Shown: piece after piece, positions 17,352 to 26,105 of the stretch
How positions within the stretch are numbered: the stretch's first letter is position 1
Layout of the letters: each line of letters opens with the position of its first letter
Assembly: GCF_013410455.1 (NCBI RefSeq)
Contig: NZ_JACCFW010000001.1
Coordinates: forward strand, 1,938,929-2,002,928
DNA length: 64,000 nt
DNA from: Allobranchiibius huperziae
GTDB lineage: Bacteria > Actinomycetota > Actinomycetes > Actinomycetales > Dermatophilaceae
Direction: 5' to 3'
Position numbers and translations under genes: made by a program
Notes under the pieces: model-generated
Database searches by the model: none
What the model saw: the letters and a program-made list of their open reading frames with translations, nothing else
What the model was told of the DNA's origin: nothing

Positions 17352-17668
17352 CCGCCGCGTGGCAGCGTGTCCCGCCCGGGGAGCGCAGCCTCGCCGGCGT
17401 CCGAAGGTGTCGGGGCGCAAGTCCGCGCGGCGGGTCCACCTCGCGTGCATCAGGACGCGCACGATGTCGGGATCCTGCGCTCGTCCCGTGCGACCCGGAC
17501 ACAGCCACGACAAGAAGCGCTCTGGGGCGCGACGTCCGGGCGGCGAGGACCGCGTCCGTGCTGCCGAATCGGCCCGCACATCGTGGGTCACCGGCAAGAC
17601 TAGGGCACCTCTCCCCCGCCACGTGGTCGCCGTGCGTGTGCCACTCAGGAATAGAGCCGGAGTCCGTC
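17352..17668. other. Intergenic stretch without recognised gene
   Basis: 317 nt between the SDR and the Glycolipid_bind gene. Open frames across it on both strands are Arg/Ser-rich and lack ribosome sites. I see no hairpin of note and no RNA gene. Confidence 0.5.
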
Positions 17669-18247
17669 ATGGCTTTCCTTCCGCTCCCCCGCAGCGCCGC
17701 CTGGTCCCACCGATACACCCGCACCGCGCTCGAGGTCGCGTTCTTCGAATCCAGCACTGAAGGCTACGTATTGGCGGGGTGTACGACCGCCGTCGAGGAC
17801 GCGAGCCCGTGGCTCGTGAGCTACCGCATCGCGGTCGACACGCAGTGGCGCACCCGCCATGCCGAGATCACCGGTCGCTCCGAAGGCGGCCACCGCTCGC
17901 TGGTGCTGGACAGTGACGGCGAAGGACGTTGGTTCGTCGACGGGGTGATCCAACCCGGGCTGGAGGGGTGCTTCGATCTGGACCTCGAGTCATCGGCGCT
18001 CACCAACACCCTTCCCGTGCACCGACTCGCCCTGCCCCCAGGTGCCAGCAGCCAGGCACCAGCCGCGTACGTCAGAGCCCACGACCTCAGCGTCCATCGC
18101 CTCGAGCAGCAGTACGCACGCACTCACGACCCCAGCGCCCAGCGATACTCCTACGCCGCTCCGTCATTCGACTTCTCCTGCGAGTTGACCTACGACGCGG
18201 CGGGCCTGGTGCTCACCTACCCAGGGATCGCCACCCGCCTCGTTTAG
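17669..18247 (+). CDS. Putative glycolipid-binding protein (Glycolipid_bind/DUF1089 family)
   Basis: 192 aa from ATG 17669, with GGAG eight bases upstream. Blocks such as VSYRIAVDTQWRTRHAEI, GEGRWFVDG, GCFDLDLESSALTNTLP and a closing FSCELTYDAAGLVLTYPGIATR are the conserved core of this family. Family members are thought to bind lipids or glycolipids in a beta-barrel. No signal peptide is seen. A longer in-frame extension upstream to 17312 lacks coding character. Confidence 0.8.
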   Translation: MAFLPLPRSAAWSHRYTRTALEVAFFESSTEGYVLAGCTTAVEDASPWLVSYRIAVDTQWRTRHAEITGRSEGGHRSLVLDSDGEGRWFVDGVIQPGLEGCFDLDLESSALTNTLPVHRLALPPGASSQAPAAYVRAHDLSVHRLEQQYARTHDPSAQRYSYAAPSFDFSCELTYDAAGLVLTYPGIATRLV

Positions 18248-18256
18248 GCGGGTGGC
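18230..18256 (+). terminator. Hairpin terminator overlapping the stop codon
   Basis: GCCACCCGCCT and AGGCGGGTGGC form an 11-bp perfect stem with a 5-nt loop (CGTTT). The TAG stop of the Glycolipid_bind gene lies at the loop/stem border. GGTGGTTTCG follows. Confidence 0.65.
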
Positions 18257-18325
18257 GGTGGTTTCGTGGCCCACCACGTCCTAACACTCAGAGTGACCCA
18301 TGCCGCCGCGTTGCGGAACGTGGGC

Positions 18326-18466
18326 TCAGGCCGGGGGCAGCGCGCCTGCCAGCTCGCAGTAGATCTGGGCGATCGTGTCGGCGGTCAACAGTCCGTCGCC
18401 CTGCAGTTGGAGGCGAGCGCGCGTCGATCCCACGCGAGACTGGTGAGATTTGCCGGTCCGGCGCAC
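18326..18466 (-). pseudogene. Possible 46-aa ORF or remnant of an SDR C terminus
   Basis: Downstream of the DEAD-box gene a GTG-initiated frame ends in DGLLTADTIAQIYCELAG, which resembles the C-terminal helix found in some short-chain dehydrogenases. Codon usage is coding-like. No ribosome site is evident and nothing of the SDR core is present, so a gene remnant is more likely than a functional gene. Confidence 0.25.
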
Positions 18467-18506
18467 CGACCCCGTCGGAGCCGATGCGCCGGTGATGCAG
18501 GCCCGG

Positions 18507-20294
18507 TCAGCCCTTGTGGCGGGGCCTGCGAGTCGGCCGGTCCTGGAAGGACTCCGCGGAGCCCTTTGTGCCGTCGTCCTCGGCCAGGTCGATCAGCCTG
18601 CCCGAGATGCGGGTGGTGCGCAGCTTGTCCCAGACCTCGGGGGGCAAGTCGGCCGGCAGCTCGACGAGCGAGAAGTTGGGCCGGATGGAGATGTTGCCGA
18701 AGTCGCTGTGGCTGAGGCCGCCCTCGTTGGCGATGGCGCCGACGATCTGGCGCGGCTCCACCTTGTGCCGCTTGCCGACGTTGATCCGGTAGCTCGCGAA
18801 CGTCGTGTGGCCGGACCGGGCCCGCCGTTCGTGCTTGGCGCCGCGCTCGGGCCGGTCGCCCCGATCGCCCCGGCTGGACTTGCTTCCGCCGCGGTCGGGT
18901 CGCTCTTCACGGGCGGGGCCCTCCGCGCGCCGCGACTTCTCGGCGAGCGGGTCGAGCAGCAGCGGCTCCTCGCCCTGGGCCACCACGGCCAGCGCGGCGG
19001 CCACGTCGACCTCGGGCACGTCGTGCTCGCGGACGTAGTGGGCCACGATCTCTCGGAACCCCTCGATGCGATCCCTCGCCTGCAGCGCCTCGGTGATCTG
19101 GTCGTCGAAGCGAGCCAGACGCGTGGTGTTGACGTCCTCGACGCTGGGCCAGGACATCTGGGTCAACGGCTGGCGGGTGGCCTTCTCGATGTGCTTGAGC
19201 AGGTACCTCTCCCGCGGAGTGATGAACGAGATCGCGTCGCCGCTGCGCCCGGCCCGGCCAGTGCGCCCGATGCGGTGCACGTAGGACTCGGTGTCGGTCG
19301 GGATGTCGTAGTTCACCACGTGGCTGATCCGTTCCACGTCGAGGCCGCGGGCCGCTACATCGGTGGCCACCAGGATGTCCAGGGCGCCGGACTTGAGCTG
19401 GTTCACGGTCCGCTCCCGGACGTTCTGGGCCACGTCGCCGTTGATCGCCGTGGCCGAGAATCCCCGGGCCCGCAGCTTCTCGGCCAGGGTCTCGGTCTCG
19501 TTCTTGGTGCGGACGAACACGATCATGCCCTCGAAGTTCTCGACCTCGAGGATCCGCGTCAGAGCGTCGACCTTCTGCGGATAGCTCACCGTGAGGTAGC
19601 GCTGGGTGATGTTGGCCGCCGTGGACGTCTTGCCCTTGACGGTGATCTCGACAGGGTCGTTGAGGTACTTCTTCGACAGCCGGCGGATCTGAGCCGGCAT
19701 CGTGGCCGAGAACAGCGCGACGTTCTTGTCCCTGGGAGTGTCTGCCAGGATCGTCTCGACATCCTCGGCGAAGCCCATCTTGAGCATCTCGTCGGCCTCG
19801 TCGAGCACCAGGAAGCGCAACTGGGTCAGATCGAGAGTGCCCTTGTCGAGGTGGTCCATGATCCGACCGGGAGTGCCGACGATCACATGGACGCCCCGGC
19901 GCAGCGCGGAGAGCTGCACGCCGTACCCCTGGCCGCCGTAGACGGGCAGGACCTTGACACCCTTGAGGTGGGCTGCGTACTTCTCGAAGGCCTCACATAC
20001 CTGCAGCGCGAGCTCGCGCGTCGGGGCAAGCACGAGCGCCTGCGGCGCCTTCTGCGTGAGGTCCAGGCGGGACAGGATCGGCAGGGCGAACGCCGCGGTC
20101 TTGCCGGTGCCGGTCTGCGCGACGCCGACGACGTCACGGCCCTCGAGCAGCGGCGGAATGGTCGCGGCCTGCACGGCCGACGGGGTCTCGTAGCCCACGT
20201 CACGCAGCACGGCCTGCACCTTCTCGGGCAACCCGAGCTCGGCGAAGGTCGGCATCTCGCGTGCCGCCAGGGTCTCGTCCGCTACATCACTCAC
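18507..20294 (-). CDS. deaD: DEAD-box RNA helicase with C-terminal DbpA-type RNA-binding domain
   Basis: 595 aa. All helicase motifs are present in order: I (AQTGTGKT), Ia (PTRELA), II (DEAD), III (SAT), V (DVAARGLD) and VI (HRIGRTGR). A basic linker (REERPDRGGSKSSRGDRGD) leads to a DbpA/CsdA RNA-binding domain near 470-545 (FASYRINVGKRHKVEPRQI). This matches CsdA/DeaD cold-shock helicases that remodel RNA and assist ribosome assembly. The GTG at 20294 is supported by a TACCGT box six bases upstream; the frame extends further but without coding features. Confidence 0.92.
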   Translation of the reverse strand: MSDVADETLAAREMPTFAELGLPEKVQAVLRDVGYETPSAVQAATIPPLLEGRDVVGVAQTGTGKTAAFALPILSRLDLTQKAPQALVLAPTRELALQVCEAFEKYAAHLKGVKVLPVYGGQGYGVQLSALRRGVHVIVGTPGRIMDHLDKGTLDLTQLRFLVLDEADEMLKMGFAEDVETILADTPRDKNVALFSATMPAQIRRLSKKYLNDPVEITVKGKTSTAANITQRYLTVSYPQKVDALTRILEVENFEGMIVFVRTKNETETLAEKLRARGFSATAINGDVAQNVRERTVNQLKSGALDILVATDVAARGLDVERISHVVNYDIPTDTESYVHRIGRTGRAGRSGDAISFITPRERYLLKHIEKATRQPLTQMSWPSVEDVNTTRLARFDDQITEALQARDRIEGFREIVAHYVREHDVPEVDVAAALAVVAQGEEPLLLDPLAEKSRRAEGPAREERPDRGGSKSSRGDRGDRPERGAKHERRARSGHTTFASYRINVGKRHKVEPRQIVGAIANEGGLSHSDFGNISIRPNFSLVELPADLPPEVWDKLRTTRISGRLIDLAEDDGTKGSAESFQDRPTRRPRHKG

Positions 20295-20300
20295 CCGTCG

Positions 20301-20306
20301 ACGGTA
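20301..20306 (-). promoter_or_regulatory. -10 box of a leaderless transcript (TACCGT)
   Basis: On the minus strand TACCGT is followed by CGACGG and then the GTG of the helicase gene. The six-base spacer is the same as at other leaderless candidates in the window. Confidence 0.5.
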
Positions 20307-20549
20307 GTGGGTGCGGGCACCCGCACCCGATGCAGCGTCGCGGTAGCCCAGTTCATGGCACGAGTGACTTCGTCGCGAATGCCCCATTCCGCCGCCCGTG
20401 ACGCTCCGCCGGTTCGCCAACGCGTCCACCAGCAGCCGACGGCGCGGCACAAGCGCGGGTCGACGCCGGCTCGTGTCGATCTGCCTGCCGCACAGCACGG
20501 ATCCCACCGCGCAGCGTTCGCGCGGCGGGACCCATGCGTCACCGATCGG

Positions 20550-21200
20550 TCAGGAGGTAGCGGAGGAAGAGGATGTGGTGCGTTTGCCAGCGTGTGAGTG
20601 CGGGACGCGGTCCGCGGCCTTGGCGATCGCGGCGTTCACGTCCTTGTCGATGACGGCGGTCAGGGTGGCGGTACTGACGTGCTGCGCGGTCGCGATCTGC
20701 TGCAACGTCTCACCCTTCTTCAAGTCGGCCGACAGTGTCTGCGGGCTCAGCTTCAATGTCGCGGCCACGTTCTTGTACGCCCCACCGAGCCCATGGCGCT
20801 TGGCCCACGCGTGGGCAGCCGGGTGCTTGCCCGTCTTGCGCACGGGAAGCTTGGTGTTGATCAGCTTGGTCACCCGCGCATCCGCGGTCGCGTCGAGGCG
20901 GGACAGCAGCGTCGCGCGGGACACGTGATGGCGGGCAGCGATCTGAACCAGCGACTCACCGGCCTTGCGACCCGCCTTCAGGCCCGCGACATCGGTGCCG
21001 GCGTCCTTGGCGATGGCGGCACGAGTCAGGCCCAGCTCATGAAGCCTGTCCCGGTGACCCTTGTGGTGGTGATGACGAGTGCTCTGGGCGGTGCCGGACT
21101 GTGTCGTGGAGGCCGATGACGCATAGGCCGGAACCCCCACACCCACCGCGGCGACCGCGGCCAGGCTCGAGCCGGTGATGATCTTGGTCCTGCGAAGCAT
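20550..21200 (-). CDS. Secreted protein with two LysM-like/HTH-like repeats
   Basis: 216 aa from ATG 21200 (AAAGGTAG upstream). A Sec signal peptide (RRTKIITGSSLAAVAAVGVGVPAYAS) is followed by a His/Lys-rich linker (TRHHHHKGHRDRLHELG). Two related units follow: DVAGLKAGRKAGESLVQIAARHHV-like and KLSPQTLSADLKKGETLQQIATAQHV-like blocks. Each ends in a helix of the form ATL-x(3)-D, and the tail is Ser/Thr-rich. The G-E-[ST]-L-x-Q-I-A core recalls LysM openings, but the rest of LysM is not convincing. Probably exported; function unknown. Confidence 0.7.
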   Translation of the reverse strand: MLRRTKIITGSSLAAVAAVGVGVPAYASSASTTQSGTAQSTRHHHHKGHRDRLHELGLTRAAIAKDAGTDVAGLKAGRKAGESLVQIAARHHVSRATLLSRLDATADARVTKLINTKLPVRKTGKHPAAHAWAKRHGLGGAYKNVAATLKLSPQTLSADLKKGETLQQIATAQHVSTATLTAVIDKDVNAAIAKAADRVPHSHAGKRTTSSSSATS

Positions 21201-21601
21201 GCAACTACCTTTCAACAGCGTCGGGCGAATGCCCGCTTACCCGCTCACAGTGGGGTCTGCGTCTGCAACAGGCCTGTGGGGCCCTGTGCTGAGCCTGTCA
21301 ACCATGGGCGGGTGACCCGGATCGGGGCCCAGATCGGCTCATCTATCGCGATCACATCGTGACAAGTCGGAGTCCAGGTAGGCAGCTAGAAAGCCGATTA
21401 CACAGTCACCTCGTGTTCATCCGACGACGCAGCCGACACGAAGACACCCGGTCCAATGACGACTCGACGAATTTCCGTGCACTGCAGGTCCCCGCGAAGC
21501 CAACCGGAAGACCGACCACCCTCGGCACTGCAACCTGGCGGCAGGTACGCCGGTCGGTCCCTGCGCAACCGGATGGGTGCTGGACAGGGTCGCGCGGTTC
21601 G
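21201..21601. other. 401-nt intergenic stretch
   Basis: This holds the upstream region of the secreted-repeat gene, including a TTGACA on the minus strand (21301-21296), and short inverted repeats such as GGGCGAATGCCC. I looked for a c-di-AMP riboswitch, which often precedes such genes, and did not find its consensus. No coding frame is convincing. Confidence 0.4.
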
Positions 21602-21760
21602 TCAGTCGCGGTCGTCGCCTTCTTTACGCCGCTCGTCCTGGGAACCCTCGTCGTCCACGCCGCCGCCCGTGTCTTCGAACACCTCGTCGCGTGACTCCTG
21701 ACGGCGCTCATCGTGTTCCAGCCGCTCTTCGGACGTCTCGTTCGGCTTGTGGTGGCCCAT
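21602..21760 (-). CDS. Small highly acidic, disordered protein
   Basis: 52 aa, start ATG at 21760 with GGAGGGG eight to fourteen bases upstream and stop TGA at 21602. The sequence begins MGHHKPNETSEERLEHDERR and continues with Glu, Asp, Arg and Gly only broken by few hydrophobic residues (ending SQDERRKEGDDRD). It has strong GC3 and no Cys. It lacks any transmembrane or signal segment and should be intrinsically disordered. Family and function are not recognised. It is divergent from the membrane protein gene at 21976. Confidence 0.65.
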   Translation of the reverse strand: MGHHKPNETSEERLEHDERRQESRDEVFEDTGGGVDDEGSQDERRKEGDDRD

Positions 21761-21963
21761 CGCGTCAGCCCCTCCGTCAGTCCAGTGACGTCATTCAAGT
21801 CATTGAAGTCTAGGAGAGACCGCGTCACCGGTCACCCGTCACCAGCCGCTCCCACGACAAGGCGGAGGATGACCTCCTCGTCCGCACGGAAGAGCCGGAG
21901 AGACCGCGTCGCAGAGCCCAAGGCCCGGTCGTCGAACGTGCCGAACGCGATCCGTCACGGTCC

Positions 21964-21969
21964 TACCCT
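21964..21969 (+). promoter_or_regulatory. -10 box of a leaderless transcript (TACCCT)
   Basis: TACCCT, six bases (TGCCGC), then ATG at 21976. No ribosome-binding site is seen. Confidence 0.5.
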
Positions 21970-21975
21970 TGCCGC

Positions 21976-22743
21976 ATGGTGCTGGACTGGTGGTCGCACG
22001 AAATCATGCACGGCCACAAGCTTCCCCTCGTGTTGGCTCTGGGAGCCTTCCTGGTCACGTTCGTCACGACCCGCACGATCACTCGCCTGATCCGGGCCGG
22101 CAAGGGACCGTTCCACAACGTGGCCAGTGGCGGCGTTCACCTGCACCACTCCACTCCGGGCACGGTCCTGCTGGTCGCAGGCGCCTTCACCGAGGTCGGG
22201 GCGGACGGTCGGTCGCCCGGCTCCTACGTCGGCGCCGCGCTCATCGGTGTCGGCTCCTCGCTCGTCCTGGACGAGTTCGCCATGATCTTCCACCTGCAGG
22301 ACGTGTACTGGTCACAAGAGGGCCAGCTCTCGGTCACCGTGGTCAGCCTCACCGCGGCGTGCGTCGCCCTCGCAGTCGTCGGAGTGTCACCCACCGGCGT
22401 CACCGGCCTCAGCCCTACTGCCCGGTTCATCCGCGGCGGCCTCACGACGGTGTTGGTCATCCACCTGGTCTGCGAGGCGGTGACCGCGCTGAAGGGCAAG
22501 ATCCCGACGGCGTTGATCTCTCTCTTCCTAGGTCCCTTCGCGTGGTATGCGGCAGTACGAATCGCCCGGCCACGATCGCCGTGGGCGAAGTGGTTCTACG
22601 GGCCACACCGGATGGAGCGCGCGTCACGCCACACCCAGGAATTCGATGACCACTGGTATCCGGTACGACGACATTGGGACGACTTCATCGGAGGCGCACC
22701 TTCCGTTGCCGGCCAGCCCGCTCGGCGGCAGCAGACGCGCTGA
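21976..22743 (+). CDS. Integral membrane protein of unknown function
   Basis: 255 aa with about six hydrophobic segments (for example LPLVLALGAFLVTFVTTR, LISLFLGPFAWYAAVRI). A polar loop between helices 1 and 2 contains GGVHLHHSTPG, a His-rich motif that is the most distinctive feature. The C-terminal tail is soluble and basic (PRSPWAKWFYGPHRMERASR). I recognise it as a conserved actinobacterial membrane protein type but cannot assign a function. The ATG is supported by a leaderless -10 box. Confidence 0.75.
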   Translation: MVLDWWSHEIMHGHKLPLVLALGAFLVTFVTTRTITRLIRAGKGPFHNVASGGVHLHHSTPGTVLLVAGAFTEVGADGRSPGSYVGAALIGVGSSLVLDEFAMIFHLQDVYWSQEGQLSVTVVSLTAACVALAVVGVSPTGVTGLSPTARFIRGGLTTVLVIHLVCEAVTALKGKIPTALISLFLGPFAWYAAVRIARPRSPWAKWFYGPHRMERASRHTQEFDDHWYPVRRHWDDFIGGAPSVAGQPARRQQTR

Positions 22744-22813
22744 CAGATCCGCGGCCGCGCGTGAACAGGGGCTGCGGTCGAACCACCCGGCACCACCGCG
22801 GCCCGAGCGTGGG

Positions 22814-23062
22814 TCAGATTCGTCTGGCCGAGGTCGATCTCAGGCTTCGCGCGATGCCCCACGCCGCGACGAGTGTCCACACCGCCTGCAGGATGAGAAA
22901 CCCCCATTGACCATCCAGATAGGCGACCGCGGTGAGGACCGCGGAGCCGGCCAGGTTCAGCGCGAGGTAGGCATAGCTGTGCTGCGACAGCCGGCCGATC
23001 TGCAGTAGTGCGAAGGGCACGAGGATGCCGATCGCGCCGATGAATTGCAGAGCAAGATCCAT
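22814..23062 (-). CDS. Small membrane protein, CBU_0592-like (copy 2)
   Basis: 82 aa from ATG 23062; ATG 23068 and GTG 23071 are in frame, but GGGGGG at 23072-23077 is best spaced for 23062. Three hydrophobic segments: FIGAIGILVPFALLQ, YLALNLAGSAVLTAVAYL and GFLILQAVWTLVAAWGIA. It is clearly related to the 83-aa gene just upstream in length, helix pattern and the motif W-G-F-[LV]-x-L-[QE]-A-V-W. This fits the small CBU_0592 family of unknown function. Confidence 0.75.
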   Translation of the reverse strand: MDLALQFIGAIGILVPFALLQIGRLSQHSYAYLALNLAGSAVLTAVAYLDGQWGFLILQAVWTLVAAWGIARSLRSTSARRI

Positions 23063-23078
23063 TGCCATCACCCCCCAC

Positions 23079-23330
23079 TCAATGAGCAGCTCGCGGCGTG
23101 CGGCCCCGCAGCCGTTCGGTGATGCCCCATAGGGAGACGAGCGCCCAGACCGCTTCGAGGAAGACGAAACCCCACTCGGCGGTGAGGACGCCCGTGACGG
23201 TCATCGCGGCGGAGCCGATGGCGTTGGGAATGAGGTAGGTGTACGAGCGCTGGTCGAGCAGGTCCGCCTGGGCGGCGAGGAAGCCCGCGAGCACGAGCAG
23301 CGCTCCGATGATCTGAATGAATTGAGTCAT
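23079..23330 (-). CDS. Small membrane protein, CBU_0592-like (copy 1)
   Basis: 83 aa starting MTQFIQIIGALLVLAGFLAA. Three hydrophobic segments end in WGFVFLEAVWALVSLWGI. It is followed after 16 nt by its paralogue, so this is a tandem duplication in one transcript. Family members are small membrane proteins of unknown function. Confidence 0.75.
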   Translation of the reverse strand: MTQFIQIIGALLVLAGFLAAQADLLDQRSYTYLIPNAIGSAAMTVTGVLTAEWGFVFLEAVWALVSLWGITERLRGRTPRAAH

Positions 23331-24143
23331 AGGTTTCGGGAGCGTCGTCTTCACTGGGCCGGGTACGGCGCACATCTCGTCCGGGGCAGCCACATGACCA
23401 CCTATGGTTTGCGCTCTCAAGGTAACGGCCGAGCGCGGTTCCCAGCCACTCGACGGCACGCAGGCCGCGCTGAATTCGTTCGGCCATCAGGCCCCGACGA
23501 ATGCGTAGGACCAGCTTGAGGGGCGTCCGGCCCGCTGATCAAGTGCACTCCGACGATTCCGCTGATGCTTGATCCTCACATCTGCAGTGCAGAGACCTAC
23601 GAGACATGGACGTGAACGGACTCGAATCAAATCGGGACCGTTCTTGCAGGCTCGAGTCCACCCGTGCGAACTACGCCACGGACTTCTGCGCATCGCCTTG
23701 CGGCGCCGCGATGTCCACCTTGCTCTGGGAGTCGTGCGCGTTGTGCGCAACGCAACACGTGCTGGCGGACAGAAGATGGTGGGTCCTTCCGCCCGGGACA
23801 GACGCCAGCAAACGGAATGTGTCGCGCTGCCGACCATCGTGGTGGAAGTTTCCACGACCACTTGCGGAACACCGCCGTACGTCGTCGCCGCGGCCTCATC
23901 TTCCTGGCCAGAACGGAGACCTGCTGGGCCCGACTGCGCTGGATAGCCGAACTGCCGCGTCGAGGCACGCAGCGGAAAGCGCGATGAGAAGAACGGATAC
24001 GGCTTCTATGCGGCGCCGCGCATGTCGGGTAAACGGCGACGGCGGCGCACCCCAATGTGGTTCGATCGCACGGTCGCAACCTCTCGTTGCTGACGCTCAC
24101 GAAGCTCGCTACAAGAGCCCGGGGGTAGCCCACGGCAGGGAAC
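23331..24143. other. Gene-poor left edge of the lanthipeptide island
   Basis: 813 nt with no convincing gene and visibly lower G+C than the flanks (33 of 60 bases in 23581-23640, counted by hand). It contains the tRNA-Val 3' fragment at 23607. On the minus strand a frame ending QSKVDIAAPQGDAQKSVA (stop 23671) looks mildly coding and could be the tail of a decayed gene. No intact integrase or recombinase is visible here, although this is where one would be expected. Confidence 0.45.
23607..23626 (+). repeat. Truncated copy of the tRNA-Val 3' end (candidate att site)
   Basis: Twenty bases matching 30725-30744 at 19 positions (one C/G difference at position 11), in direct orientation. The match begins at the discriminator base and covers the acceptor 3' strand and most of the T arm; it then stops. 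It is followed by a partly matching inverted element (GGACTCGA and TCGAGTCC). Confidence 0.65.
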
Positions 24144-26105
24144 TTGAAGGTCGACCTCCAACGCGGTGACCGCGTTGGAGACTTCACGGTGCTTCGGAGG
24201 GTTCACTCCGGCGCACATACAGAGATCGTTCACGCACGCGACCAGAACGGGAATCTCGCCGCACTCAAGTTCGCTGCGGACGGCAATGAGGCCTCCCTTG
24301 CCGGCGAGCGCAGCCGCCTTCTTGAACTTGTCGGGTGCCCGTTGCCGACGGTGTTAGGACACGGTGATTTCGCGGGCGCCGAGTACCTCGCCTTGGAGTG
24401 GCGCTCGGGCGTGGACGTGCGACTGGCTGCCGGAGACGCACGTGGGGATTCTCTACGCGCGGCCGTTGCGCTCGCTTCGGACATCGTGCGCGCGTTTGCC
24501 AGTATCCATCAGCGCGGAGTCATTCACGGGCAGATCCACCCGCGCCATGTGCTCGTCGACGGCGATGGCTTGGTGTCGATCGTCGACATGGCGCAGACGG
24601 CTATAGACGTCGGTCAGCTCACCGACCCAGCGGCGGCGCGCCGATGGCTGAACGGGGACGCCGCACACATCCCCACTTTCGCCGATGAGCAGTATTCGGT
24701 TGCTGCACTGGTGGTTCTCCTGGTGACTGGGCACGCCCCGTTCGCGGCGACCCGGTCTCGGACAGAGCTTGCGCGGCAGGTCCTACAGGGTTCGGTGCCG
24801 ACCATCTCCCAGATCCGGGGCGAATCCCTCCCGTCACTGGATCGGATACTCCGTCGGGCACTGCACCTAGATCCGGATCGCAGGTATCCCTCGCTGGACT
24901 CCTTCGCGGACGCCCTGGATACAAGTACCTCCCCCACACGCACCCGCGACGTGGCTCTCGGTCCTTCGGGCGATCTCCTTGCCTCTCACCTCGCCGACTT
25001 CCGGGCGCAGGCGACGGCACTCGACCCCGCCACCAACCCGATCGCCACGGCACCGACTTGCTCGGTGAACTACGGCGCGGCCGGTGTCGCCTATGCGTTG
25101 ATCCACGTCGCGCGAGCACAGTCCGAACCAGAGCTGTTGGAAGCGGCCACGTGGTGGCTCGATGTTGCGCAGCACGATCAAGGGCGACCCGACGCCTTCT
25201 ATGCCGATGGCCTCGAACCAGGAATGATCGGACGGATCTCGCCCTTTCACACAGGCAGCGGTCTCGCCGTCGTAGGAGCCCGACTGAGCCACGCGACCGG
25301 CGATGTTCAGGGCCACCGACGTTGGCTCGCGACGTACCGCGACCGAATCCGCCATCCCACCCGGAATCCCGACTCGACTCTCGGACGGTCCTCGGTGGTG
25401 CTCGGTGCCTGCCAGGCGCTGATCGGTGCGGACCCGACCTGGCCAGAGGTCCGGCAACTGGAGGACGACGTATCTGCGCTCTTGGACCAGGTGTGGCGCG
25501 ACCTCGGCCCGTTGTCGTCGCTGGAGTACCTGGGAGTGGCGCACGGGTGGGCAGGCATCCTCTACGCGAGTCTGCTCTGGAGCGACACCGCGTCGTGGGC
25601 GCTTCCGGAGGATTTTCACTCGAGACTGCAGGATCTGGCGTCTTGCGCAGAAGGACTGGGACGCGGCGCGACGTGGCCCGTGTTCAGCGCCCTCGACCGA
25701 CCCGACACCTGGTGGGGTTGGTGCAACGGTCAAGCCGGACACGTCATGCTCTGGGCCCTGGCGTACACGGTCCTCGGCGACGAGCGCTGGCGCCGGCTCG
25801 CAACGAGTGCGGCTTGGAGCGTCGTCGATGCACCCGTGGGTGTGTCGAGTCTGTGCTGTGGGTGCGCGGGTGAGATCTACGCTCTGCTCAGCGCGTACCG
25901 GTGCACCGGGGACGCGTCCTGGCATGCACGAGCCGTGGACAAGGCGCACCAGGCCTCCGTAGACGCCGTTCTTGCGAGCGATGCGCCGACTCCGCTGTCG
26001 TTGTACAAGGGTGATACCGGTTTGGCGATCCTGGCCTGCGACCTGATGAAGCCCGACACGTCGGCCATGCCTTTGTTCGAGGTCGAGACAGGGCGAGCGC
26101 CGTGA
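24144..26105 (+). CDS. Pseudokinase-LanC fusion lanthionine cyclase
   Basis: 653 aa, TTG start (AGGG close upstream; start uncertain). Residues 10-260 have a protein-kinase fold: a degenerate glycine loop, beta-3 Lys42 (ALKFA), the catalytic loop HGQIHPRHVLVD (128-139) and VDMAQ at 147-151. The catalytic Asp of HRD is Gln130, the Asn position is His, and DFG is DMA, so it looks catalytically dead. Residues 300-650 are a LanC cyclase: His468 (GVAHGWAG), Cys527 (GWCNGQAG), then Cys571-Cys572-Gly. NisC uses Cys-Cys-His for zinc; here the third ligand would be Cys, as in the tolerant ProcM-type cyclases. The lyase domain of class III/IV synthetases is absent. It should close thioether rings on precursors dehydrated by the LanB encoded opposite. 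Confidence 0.82.
   Translation: MKVDLQRGDRVGDFTVLRRVHSGAHTEIVHARDQNGNLAALKFAADGNEASLAGERSRLLELVGCPLPTVLGHGDFAGAEYLALEWRSGVDVRLAAGDARGDSLRAAVALASDIVRAFASIHQRGVIHGQIHPRHVLVDGDGLVSIVDMAQTAIDVGQLTDPAAARRWLNGDAAHIPTFADEQYSVAALVVLLVTGHAPFAATRSRTELARQVLQGSVPTISQIRGESLPSLDRILRRALHLDPDRRYPSLDSFADALDTSTSPTRTRDVALGPSGDLLASHLADFRAQATALDPATNPIATAPTCSVNYGAAGVAYALIHVARAQSEPELLEAATWWLDVAQHDQGRPDAFYADGLEPGMIGRISPFHTGSGLAVVGARLSHATGDVQGHRRWLATYRDRIRHPTRNPDSTLGRSSVVLGACQALIGADPTWPEVRQLEDDVSALLDQVWRDLGPLSSLEYLGVAHGWAGILYASLLWSDTASWALPEDFHSRLQDLASCAEGLGRGATWPVFSALDRPDTWWGWCNGQAGHVMLWALAYTVLGDERWRRLATSAAWSVVDAPVGVSSLCCGCAGEIYALLSAYRCTGDASWHARAVDKAHQASVDAVLASDAPTPLSLYKGDTGLAILACDLMKPDTSAMPLFEVETGRAP

Noticed and set aside
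18450-20597. 715-aa plus-strand open frame
   Set aside because: Antisense shadow of the DEAD-box helicase gene; no domain motifs or ribosome site.
21201-21400. c-di-AMP (ydaO) riboswitch upstream of the secreted-repeat gene
   Set aside because: The conserved sequence blocks are not found on the minus strand.
23606-23800. Cys-rich plus-strand ORF starting in the tRNA fragment, as a third precursor peptide
   Set aside because: It has no ribosome site, no leader block like the two lanA genes, and continues as a long Arg-rich frame.
23331-24143. Integrase gene at the island edge
   Set aside because: I searched for tyrosine or serine recombinase motifs in all frames and saw none; only a weak coding tail is present.
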